Positions 1-5,877 of a stretch of 9,639 nucleotides of DNA are shown one piece after another. Position numbers and translations under genes: made by a program. A model generated the notes under the pieces. That model did not search any database. It worked only from the letters and a program-made list of their open reading frames with translations, and was not told where the DNA came from. Source of the stretch: Planctomycetota bacterium (GTDB lineage: Bacteria > Planctomycetota > UBA1135 > JALUZX01). The first letter of the stretch is position 1, and each line of letters begins with the position of its first letter. The stretch covers positions 1 to 9,639 of the forward strand of contig JALUZX010000336.1 of assembly GCA_027011425.1 (NCBI GenBank), written 5' to 3'.

Positions 1-1434
1 AAAAGGGGGCGCCCCGGGGCTCCCGGCCTCCTTGAGACGGCCGAGGCATTGAAACTCTCCTGGGAAAGGGACCGGATGGCCCTGGAAAGGGGAGCCCGGA
101 GAATCGTGGATGCCCTCCGGGAGGGCGCCACCTTTCCTGCCGGGCCCAAGCCCTGTCCCGAGATCCTGGGCCGGGCCTATCTTCTCCTTCGAAGGAATTT
201 CGATGAAGAATTCGGCGGTTTCGGCCCGGGTCCCAAGTTTCCCATGATCCCCACCCTGGACTTCCTTCTCGACTATTACCAGTCCACCGGTGAGACGGGG
301 GCCCTGGAGATGGTGGTCCTGACCCTTCATGGGATGCGGGCCGGGGGCATCTTCGACCACTTGGGAGGCGGCTTCCACCGGTATTCCGTGGACCGGACCT
401 GGGAGGTACCACACTTCGAGAAGATGCTCTACGACCAGGCCCTGGGAGCCCGGATCTATTCCCGGGCCTACCAGGTCACCGGCGAGGAGACCTTCAAAGA
501 AACCGCACTCCTCGCCCTGGAATCCATGGTGCGAGAATTTGGCGCCCCTGGGGGCGGTTTCTATTCCTCCCAGGATGCGGAGAGCGGGGAGGAAGAGGGG
601 CTCTTCTACAGGTGGTCCCGAAAAGAGGTCTTGGATGTCCTGGGCCCGCAAGAGGGCTCTTTCTTCCTTTCGGCCTTTCCCCTGCCCCCTGGAGGGGAGA
701 AATGGGTCCTTTGCATGCGGGAATTCCCCGAAGCCCTGGCCCGGAAGACCGGGGCACCCTTGGAGAAGACCCGCAGAAGGCTGGCCCTCTCGATCGAGGC
801 TTTGCGGGCGGCCCGGGAGAGAAGGAACCCTCCCTTCCTGGACGACAAGATCCTGACGGACTGGAACGGACTGGCCCTCTCGGCCCTCGCCCTGGGGGGC
901 AGGACCTTCGGCCGGGCGGATTTCGTGGACCGGGCGGAGGAAACGGCCGCCTTTCTCCTCGAGAAAGTCCGGGGACCCGGCGGGAGGCTCTTTCATCTCC
1001 ACAGGGAGGGAGAATCCTGGGTTCCCGGGTTCCTTCCCGATTACGCCTTCCTCGTCCAGGGACTCCTGGACCTTCATGGGGCCACGGGAGAAGAGGAATT
1101 CCTGGACCGGGCCGAGGAAATCGCTCTATGCGGGGAGGCCCTCTTCGGCGATCCCCGGGGGGGAGGATGCTTTTTCGTGGGACGGGACCGGCCCGAACCC
1201 CTCTACAGGCACAAACCCTTCTTCGACGGTGCTTTGCCCTCGGGGAACGCCTCTGCCTGCTCCAACGACTTCCGCCTCTTTCGCGCGGGAAAGGGGGAAG
1301 CCTGGCTCCGGCGGGGTCTTTCGGGACTCCGGGCCTTTCACATGCCCTTGACCCAGGCGCCCCATGGTTCCCCCGGGCTTCTGGCTGCCCTCCAGCTCTA
1401 CCAGGCCCTCTCCCCCTCCGGCATCGAGGCCTGA
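1..1434 (+). CDS. Thioredoxin-domain / six-hairpin glycosidase-like protein (DUF255, Spata20/YyaL family), 3' part
   Basis: The reading frame is open from base 1, so the gene starts upstream; 477 residues are visible (family proteins are usually about 600-750). The N-terminal thioredoxin-like domain is nearly all missing: the first residues (GRPGAPGLLETAEAL) match the end of that domain. What remains is the alpha-barrel region, with family hallmarks in order: GGFGPGPKFP (about residues 71-81), GGIFDHLGGGFHRYSVD (115-131), WEVPHFEKMLYDQA (134-147), GGGFYSSQDAESG (184-196), DDKILTDWNGLALSALA (281-297) and DGALPSGN (409-416). The family is widespread and its biochemical role is poorly established; a thioredoxin fold joined to a sugar-enzyme-like barrel is known, but the substrate is not. 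The protein ends soon after the last barrel helices and lacks the C-terminal extension of many homologues. It is followed by a 114-nt gap before the flagellar genes and has no evident link to motility. The TTG at 49 is not needed as a start. Confidence 0.9.
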   Translation, partial: KRGRPGAPGLLETAEALKLSWERDRMALERGARRIVDALREGATFPAGPKPCPEILGRAYLLLRRNFDEEFGGFGPGPKFPMIPTLDFLLDYYQSTGETGALEMVVLTLHGMRAGGIFDHLGGGFHRYSVDRTWEVPHFEKMLYDQALGARIYSRAYQVTGEETFKETALLALESMVREFGAPGGGFYSSQDAESGEEEGLFYRWSRKEVLDVLGPQEGSFFLSAFPLPPGGEKWVLCMREFPEALARKTGAPLEKTRRRLALSIEALRAARERRNPPFLDDKILTDWNGLALSALALGGRTFGRADFVDRAEETAAFLLEKVRGPGGRLFHLHREGESWVPGFLPDYAFLVQGLLDLHGATGEEEFLDRAEEIALCGEALFGDPRGGGCFFVGRDRPEPLYRHKPFFDGALPSGNASACSNDFRLFRAGKGEAWLRRGLSGLRAFHMPLTQAPHGSPGLLAALQLYQALSPSGIEA

Positions 1435-1478
1435 GCCCGGCTCAAGTCCCGTTCCCACCGGGCCGATAGCTTCGGTGG
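1435..1478 (+). other. Two competing hairpins after the DUF255 gene
   Basis: Two perfect 6-bp inverted repeats overlap. GCCCGG at 1435-1440 can pair with CCGGGC at 1458-1463. CCACCG at 1455-1460 can pair with CGGTGG at 1473-1478, leaving a 12-nt loop. They share bases, so only one can form at a time. No run of T follows, so this is not a typical intrinsic terminator. It could weakly attenuate readthrough from the upstream gene, or be chance in GC-rich DNA. Confidence 0.3.
1442..1469 (+). promoter_or_regulatory. Candidate sigma-28 (FliA-type) promoter upstream of flgB
   Basis: GCCGATAG at 1462-1469 matches 7 of 8 bases of the sigma-28 -10 consensus (GCCGATAA). TCAAGTCC at 1442-1449 matches the -35 consensus (TAAAGTTT) at 5 of 8 positions. 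The spacer is 12 nt, against the usual 11. The site lies about 80 nt before the flgB start, on the right strand and in the only sizeable gap ahead of the flagellar genes. GC-rich background makes GCCG common, and rod/MS-ring genes are more often under sigma-54 or sigma-70 control, so this remains a candidate. Confidence 0.4.
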
Positions 1479-1506
1479 CAAGGAGGCTTGGCCCGGATGG
1501 AATCCA

Positions 1507-1518
1507 TCACCCGGGTGA
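1507..1518. repeat. 12-bp perfect palindrome upstream of flgB
   Basis: TCACCCGGGTGA is a perfect inverted repeat with no spacer, 30 nt before the flgB start codon and downstream of the candidate promoter. Its position would suit an operator for a dimeric repressor or a small mRNA hairpin. No second copy was noticed by eye. Chance is possible at this base composition. Confidence 0.35.
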
Positions 1519-1548
1519 GGCTCCCGCAGGCGGCAAAGGGATCAAGTC

Positions 1549-1908
1549 ATGCTGGACCTCTACTCAGGGTTCGACTTGTTCGGTCGGTTCCTGGACGCGA
1601 GCGCACTGCGCGCCCGGATCATCGCCCACAACGTGGCCAACCAGAACACCCCCGGTTACCGGCGCAAAGACGTCCGTTTCGAGGAATTCCTCGCCCGGGC
1701 GGCCGAGAGGGGCGGGGGGGGCCGACTCTTCTCCGTCCGGCCCCAGGTCTACGAACCTCCGGGGGGTACGGTCAAACCCGACGGGAACAACGTGGTTCTG
1801 GAGGACGAGATCGCTTTGAACGCGAAGAACGAAATTCTCTTCCAGGTAGTGAGCCAGGCCTTGCGCTGGCGGTTCTCCCTGTACCGGGAAGCCTTGCAGG
1901 AGAGGTAG
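1549..1908 (+). CDS. flgB: Flagellar proximal rod protein FlgB
   Basis: FlgB is a proximal rod subunit of the flagellar basal body, exported by the flagellar type III system into the periplasm and placed on the MS ring/FliE base. The 119-residue protein has the N-terminal rod signature: a heptad-like helix, then IIAHNVANQNTPGYRRKDVRFEEF at about residues 24-47 (the NxANxNTPGY box of rod and hook proteins). The conserved DGNNV lies at 78-82, followed by the C-terminal D0 helix (EIALNAKNEILFQ, 87-99). Length is at the short end of the family (about 110-140). ATG 1549 is the only plausible start: an in-frame stop lies at 1516-1518 and no start codon occurs between. The ribosome site is modest (AAAGGGA at 1535-1541). 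flgB leads the operon; its stop is 4 nt from flgC. Confidence 0.95.
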   Translation: MLDLYSGFDLFGRFLDASALRARIIAHNVANQNTPGYRRKDVRFEEFLARAAERGGGGRLFSVRPQVYEPPGGTVKPDGNNVVLEDEIALNAKNEILFQVVSQALRWRFSLYREALQER

Positions 1909-1912
1909 GAAC

Positions 1913-2335
1913 ATGAGTCTCCAAGGAATGATGGGCGGCCTGGATATCGCGGCCTCCGGGTTGGCGGCCGAACGGCGGCACATGTCGGTGATCACCCAGA
2001 ACATCGCCATGGCGAACGTGACCCGGACCTTGAAAGGCGGCCCATACGTCCGCAAGACCGTGATCTTCAAAGAGGCCCTGGAACGGGCCATGGACGGAAG
2101 GCCCGATGGCGTGGAGGTGGAAGGGCCCGTGGAGGACAGGCGCGGCGAATTCGTGCGGGTCTTCGATCCCAGCCACCCGGACGCGGACAAGGACGGTTAC
2201 GTGACCCGCTCCAACGTGAACCTCGTCTACGAAATGCTGGACCTCGTCATCGCCCGGAGGTCCTACGAGGCCAACGTGGCGACTTTCCGAACCTGGGAAA
2301 ACCTGGCCCGCCGGTCCATCGAACTCATGAGGTAA
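1913..2335 (+). CDS. flgC: Flagellar proximal rod protein FlgC
   Basis: FlgC is the second proximal rod subunit, built on FlgB and exported the same way. The 140-residue protein has the usual length. The N-terminal D0 region reads DIAASGLAAERRHMSVITQNIA at 11-32. The FlgC-specific GGPYVRKTVIF lies at 42-52, DPSHPDADKDGYVTRSNVN at 85-103, and the C-terminal helix YEMLDLVIARRSYEANVA at 106-123. These leave little doubt against FlgB, FlgF or FlgG. The family's usual NIANANTTRT box reads NIAMANVTRT here, with Met and Val replacing Asn and Thr. An AGGAGAGG-type ribosome site lies in the flgB 3' end. The next gene, fliE, begins 5 nt after the stop. Confidence 0.95.
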   Translation: MSLQGMMGGLDIAASGLAAERRHMSVITQNIAMANVTRTLKGGPYVRKTVIFKEALERAMDGRPDGVEVEGPVEDRRGEFVRVFDPSHPDADKDGYVTRSNVNLVYEMLDLVIARRSYEANVATFRTWENLARRSIELMR

Positions 2336-2340
2336 GGATC

Positions 2341-2652
2341 GTGGACTTTCCCGAATTCGAAATTCCCAGGCTCGACAAACCCCATCCCCGGCTTTCGCTC
2401 CGGGACGAGGGCGCGCCGGGAACCGGGAAGGCCGAGGGGTTCCTGGGAAAGCTGGAGGACGCCCTCAAGGAGGTGGACTCCCTCCAGAAGGATGCGGACG
2501 CGGCCGTCGTGGGATTCGCCGCGGGGAAGGTCCAGGACATCCATAGCGTGGCCCTGGCCCTCAAGAAGGCCGAACTCTCCTTTCGTTTCCTCCTCGCCGT
2601 CCGCAGGAAGGTCGTGGAGGCCTACCAGGAATTGACCCGGCTCAACGTTTGA
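2341..2652 (+). CDS. fliE: Flagellar hook-basal body complex protein FliE
   Basis: FliE is the small protein joining the MS ring to the proximal rod, and one of the first substrates of the export gate. The product has 103 residues, typical of the family. The first 32 residues are variable and rich in Pro and charged residues. The conserved part begins at FLGKLEDALKEVDSLQKDAD (34-53), then FAAGKVQDIHSVALALKKAELSF (59-81), and ends with the signature LLAVRRKVVEAYQELTRLNV (84-103). It starts with GTG at 2341, 5 nt after the flgC stop; GAGG (2329-2332) at the flgC end gives a ribosome site, and no in-frame ATG exists near the N-terminus. The order flgB-flgC-fliE-fliF is the classic conserved one. 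Confidence 0.93.
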   Translation: MDFPEFEIPRLDKPHPRLSLRDEGAPGTGKAEGFLGKLEDALKEVDSLQKDADAAVVGFAAGKVQDIHSVALALKKAELSFRFLLAVRRKVVEAYQELTRLNV

Positions 2653-2668
2653 AACCAAGGTGAATTGA

Positions 2669-4252
2669 ATGCCTGAAACCCTGGCGCAGATCCTGGGACA
2701 ATTCAAGGGGATATGGAAACAGATTTCCCCCGGGCAGCGGATCGTGGTCCTGGCCGTCTTCATCGGGGTGATGGCCCTCCTCGGCGGGGTCGTCTGGTAT
2801 GGGAGCAGGACCGACATGGTCCCCCTGGCGGCGGGCCTCACGGGCGAAGACCTGAAGAAGGTCCAGGATGTCCTCTCGGAGAAGGGGGTGGAATGGAAGG
2901 TCCGGGGGGACACAATCATGGTTCCCAGGACCTCCCTTTCTTCCATCCGCATGGAATTGGCCATGAAGGGGGTGGGAAGAAACGGCCAGGGCTGGGACTT
3001 GCTGGACAGAGTCTCAATCACCGCTCCCCGGTTCCTCTTCCGGCAAAAGGAACTCCAGGCCCGGTGCCAGGTGATTGCCGATTCCATCGAAACCATCGAG
3101 GGCGTGGAGAGCGCCCGGGTGACGGCGGTGGTTCCCAAGAAGGCCCTCTTCGAGGAGGACGCCGAGAATTCCCGGGTCAAGGCGTCCGTCACGGTAAGGA
3201 CCCGGCCGGGGGTCTCCCTTGGGCCCTACATTCCAGCGATCGTAAACCTTGTCTCGGGGGCCATCGAGCGCCTGGAACCCAAGAACGTCCGCGTCGTGGA
3301 CGCCCGGACGGGGAGGCTCTATACCACATCTGAAAACGGAGAGGGGGGCCTTGCCTCGGGCATGGAGAAGGTAAAGTCCCTCACGGAATACCTGGAAAAA
3401 AGGGCCCAGACCTTCCTGGAGCGCGCCCTGGGCCCGGGACACTCGGCGGTCATGGTCCACCTGGACGTGGACATGAAGGCCATGGAGGAGAAGGTCGAGG
3501 AGAAGGACCCCGATTCCAAGGTGGTCCTTCACGAGCGGTCTTCGACGGAGACATCCACCACCACGGGCGGCGCCGCCGGAGGGGCTCCCGGCGTGGGAAA
3601 CGCTGCCCTCGGGAGCGGTTCGGGGCCGGGGAGCTTCGCCAAGGCGGCGGGCCCCTCCAAGAGCCAGGAAGAGAAGGAGAGGGAATACGACTACAAGAAG
3701 ACCACCCAGGTGATCCGGGACCCGGGCGGGAAGATCACCAGGATGACCACGAGCGTGCAGGTGGATTCGGATTACCTGAAGAAGATGGTCCTGGATTCCC
3801 TCTCGGCGGGCGCCAAGGACAAGAAGGCGGCCCCCGACCCCGCACGGGTCGCGAAGGCTCTCCGGGAACAGGTGGCCAAGATCACACAGCTCGTGAAGAC
3901 GGCCGTGGGGTTCGACGAGAAAAGGGGCGACCAGGTTACGGTGGAAACCATACCTTTCGCCAGGCCGGTGGTGGAAGAGGTCGCCACGGGCGGACTCCCC
4001 CTGGGAAGGATGATCGGTTACGGCGCGCAGGTCCTTGGGGCATTGGTGGTGCTCCTCTTTCTCAGGGGCCTCCTCCGGAGTTCCCGCAAGCCCCTCCTTG
4101 AACCCGTGACCTCCACGGGGAGCAAGGAGGAGAAATCCAGGATCGACCCCGTCCAGGAACGGAAGCGCCTGAGGAGGGAGATCGAGAGGACCGTCGCCGA
4201 AGACCCGGGAGCCGTGGGGCGGCTCCTGGTGGGGTGGCTCCAGGAGAAATGA
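2669..4252 (+). CDS. fliF: Flagellar MS-ring protein FliF
   Basis: FliF forms the MS ring in the inner membrane, which houses the export gate and carries the rotor. The 527-residue protein has two membrane helices: about 25-44 (IVVLAVFIGVMALLGGVVWY) and 451-468 (YGAQVLGALVVLLFLRGL). The first ring-building motif lies at about 50-110. The second, at about 115-218, contains RQKELQARCQVIADSIETI-type helix residues, ARVTAVVPKKALF and VKASVTV. The third begins near 235 and is split by a Gly/Ala/Ser-rich insertion (299-330) expected for the beta-collar loop. The cytoplasmic tail ends RLLVGWLQEK, matching the conserved FliG-binding tail. The ribosome site AAGGTGA (2657-2663) lies just before the ATG. 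fliG starts 1 nt after the stop, fitting the direct FliF-FliG contact. Confidence 0.97.
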   Translation: MPETLAQILGQFKGIWKQISPGQRIVVLAVFIGVMALLGGVVWYGSRTDMVPLAAGLTGEDLKKVQDVLSEKGVEWKVRGDTIMVPRTSLSSIRMELAMKGVGRNGQGWDLLDRVSITAPRFLFRQKELQARCQVIADSIETIEGVESARVTAVVPKKALFEEDAENSRVKASVTVRTRPGVSLGPYIPAIVNLVSGAIERLEPKNVRVVDARTGRLYTTSENGEGGLASGMEKVKSLTEYLEKRAQTFLERALGPGHSAVMVHLDVDMKAMEEKVEEKDPDSKVVLHERSSTETSTTTGGAAGGAPGVGNAALGSGSGPGSFAKAAGPSKSQEEKEREYDYKKTTQVIRDPGGKITRMTTSVQVDSDYLKKMVLDSLSAGAKDKKAAPDPARVAKALREQVAKITQLVKTAVGFDEKRGDQVTVETIPFARPVVEEVATGGLPLGRMIGYGAQVLGALVVLLFLRGLLRSSRKPLLEPVTSTGSKEEKSRIDPVQERKRLRREIERTVAEDPGAVGRLLVGWLQEK

Positions 4253-4253
4253 G

Positions 4254-5270
4254 ATGGAATTGACTTCCTGCCAGAAAGTCGCCTGCCTCCTCCTCTCCCT
4301 GGACCGGGAGCTTTCGGGGAAGATCCTCCGCACCATGCGGGAAGAGGACGTGCACGCCGTGACCCACGCCATGAAGGACCTGGAGGAGATCGCCCTGGAC
4401 GACTCCACGGTGAACGAGATCCTCAGGGAAACTGTGGGCCGCCTCCGCAAGGGCGGCCTGGCACTGGGAGACGTGGGTCCTGCCATGAAGGAGGTCCTGG
4501 CCCACGCCTTCGGACCCGACCGCTCCAGGGAAGTGGTGGAGATGGTGGAAAGGGAGACCCTCTCGCGGTGGCCTTTCGCCCGGTTCGAATCCATGTCCGC
4601 CCAGGACCTGTTGCGCATCCTGGAAGGGGAACACCCCCAGATCGTGGCGGTCTTTCTGGCCCACCTGGACCCGGCGAAGGCGGGAGAGGTGTTGTCCCTC
4701 TTTCCCGAGGAGGCCCGGCCGGACCTGGTGGCGCGGATCGCCACCCTGGACCGGACCCCGCCGGAAGTTCTCCAGAGAGTCATCAAGGTGCTCCAGACCA
4801 AGGTGAAGTCCCTGGGGGTGCCGGGTTCCTTGGGGAACAAGGATCCGGACGCCTGGGTGAAGGCGGCGGCCCAGATCCTGAACAACATGGAAGGGGCCGT
4901 GGAGAAAGAGATTCTCTCCGTCGTGGCGGAGAAGGACCGGGAAGTGGCGGACAAGATCCGGGAAGAGATGTTCACCTTCGACGATCTGGGGGACCTGGAC
5001 AAGAGATCCATGCAGAAACTGCTCGGTGGGGTGGATACCCGGGTTCTCGCATACGCCCTCAAGGCCTGCGACCCCAAGACGGAGACGAACATATTCAACA
5101 ACCTATCCAAGCGGGCGCGGGAGATGGTCCTGGAGGAGCGGGATTCCCTGGGCCCCGTCCCCCTCTCGGAGGTCCTGGACGCCCAGAAGGAGATCCTGGG
5201 GGTGGTGCGCCAGATGATGGAAACCGGGGAGATCAAGGTGAACCGTGGCGGCGCCGTCCAGATGGTCTGA
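4254..5270 (+). CDS. fliG: Flagellar rotor switch protein FliG
   Basis: FliG couples the rotor to the stator: its N-domain binds FliF, its middle domain FliM, and its C-domain meets MotA. The 338-residue length is normal (E. coli 331). The middle domain carries the EHPQ motif at 126-129. The C-domain has MFTF at 239-242. In the torque helix region, K270 and R287 match E. coli K264 and R281, and E294-E295 replace D288-D289. P303 stands where nearly all FliG proteins have Arg (E. coli R297, in GPVR; here GPVP). The Gly-Gly hinge before the C-domain (GGV in E. coli) reads A200-W201-V. The rest of the fold looks intact, so it is probably functional with altered electrostatics. An AGGAG site lies in the fliF end; the stop is followed by an overlap with fliH. 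Confidence 0.95.
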   Translation: MELTSCQKVACLLLSLDRELSGKILRTMREEDVHAVTHAMKDLEEIALDDSTVNEILRETVGRLRKGGLALGDVGPAMKEVLAHAFGPDRSREVVEMVERETLSRWPFARFESMSAQDLLRILEGEHPQIVAVFLAHLDPAKAGEVLSLFPEEARPDLVARIATLDRTPPEVLQRVIKVLQTKVKSLGVPGSLGNKDPDAWVKAAAQILNNMEGAVEKEILSVVAEKDREVADKIREEMFTFDDLGDLDKRSMQKLLGGVDTRVLAYALKACDPKTETNIFNNLSKRAREMVLEERDSLGPVPLSEVLDAQKEILGVVRQMMETGEIKVNRGGAVQMV

Positions 5271-5877
5271 AAAGGTCCGCTTTTCCAGGCCCCCCTCGGC
5301 GGTGCGGCTTGCGGGCTCTTCCACGGGTCTCACCCAGGAAGAGATCCATGCCTACCTCAGGGACCGGCACAGGAGGGAGGAGCTGGCGCGCCTGGCCGAA
5401 GAGGACCGGCGGTTCGCCCGGCAGGTTCTGGAGGAAGTCCGGGGTGCCCTGGCTTCCCTCAGGGAAGATGTGGCCCGAAGGCTGGAGGAGTGGCGTCCTT
5501 TCCTGGTGGAGCTGGCGTTGAAGGTGGCCGAGAGGGTCCTCCACGCCGCCCTGGACAGGGGGGACTACGATCTCTCTCCCCTGGTCGCCCACCTCCTGGA
5601 AAGAGCCCGGAACGCATCCACGGGGGGAGGAATCACCGTGGCCGTAAACCCGGCCGATCTTTCCTCCCTGGTAGAACGTCTTTCCACCGGGGGCGGGGCC
5701 GCCATGGACCCGGATGTCCGGTTCGAGGCATCGGGAGACCTCCCCAGGGGAAGCTGCAGGATCACTACGGAGGAAGGGCGGCTCACCTTCGACCCCGAAG
5801 AATTCCTCAAGACCGTATCGGATGCCGTGAGGGAGGAACTTCTCCACGATGAAGCTTCGCCTGGACAGGCTGGATGA
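5245..5877 (+). CDS. fliH: Flagellar export ATPase regulator FliH
   Basis: FliH dimers bind the FliI ATPase, hold it inactive and tether it to the C ring and export gate. The 210-residue protein has an Arg/Glu-rich coiled coil at about 32-90. The FliH/V-ATPase-E-like C-domain follows, with LALKVAERVLH at 90-100, ITVAVNPADLSSLVERL at 130-146 and GSCRITTEEGRLTF at 169-182. Sequence conservation is low, as usual, and identity rests on this pattern plus position between fliG and fliI. The chosen start is GTG 5245, overlapping fliG by 26 nt, with AAGGTG at 5235-5240 as ribosome site. It places a tryptophan at residue 7, as in E. coli FliH where Trp7 helps docking. A second in-frame GTG at 5302 lacks a ribosome site. 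The 3' end overlaps fliI by 29 nt. Confidence 0.85.
   Translation: MAAPSRWSEKVRFSRPPSAVRLAGSSTGLTQEEIHAYLRDRHRREELARLAEEDRRFARQVLEEVRGALASLREDVARRLEEWRPFLVELALKVAERVLHAALDRGDYDLSPLVAHLLERARNASTGGGITVAVNPADLSSLVERLSTGGGAAMDPDVRFEASGDLPRGSCRITTEEGRLTFDPEEFLKTVSDAVREELLHDEASPGQAG

Noticed and set aside
612..1469. A 285-codon plus-strand frame inside the DUF255 gene
   Set aside because: It is Gly/Pro/Arg-rich and wholly overlaps a frame carrying clear family motifs.
1476..1491. A sigma-54-like element, TGGCA followed by CTTGG
   Set aside because: The spacing between the GG and the -12 element is one base too long and the invariant GC is GG. Sigma-54 spacing is strict, so I did not annotate it.
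1480..1499. A perfect AAGGAGG ribosome site followed by ATG 1497, suggesting a leader peptide or alternative start
   Set aside because: The frame from there runs out of phase across all of flgB and encodes an Arg/Gly/Pro-rich shadow. It is not in frame with flgB, and an in-frame stop at 1516-1518 blocks an upstream flgB start.
3563..3658. Gly/Ala/Ser-rich stretch in fliF as a possible insertion or repeat
   Set aside because: The position matches the variable loop of the third ring-building motif seen in many FliF proteins, and no tandem DNA repeat is present.
3014..5236. A 740-codon open frame on the minus strand across fliF and fliG
   Set aside because: It is the antisense of two well-supported genes. 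In GC-rich DNA, strongly biased third positions leave such frames open, and the translation is low-complexity (Ser/Arg- and Pro/Gly/His-rich) with no recognisable domain.
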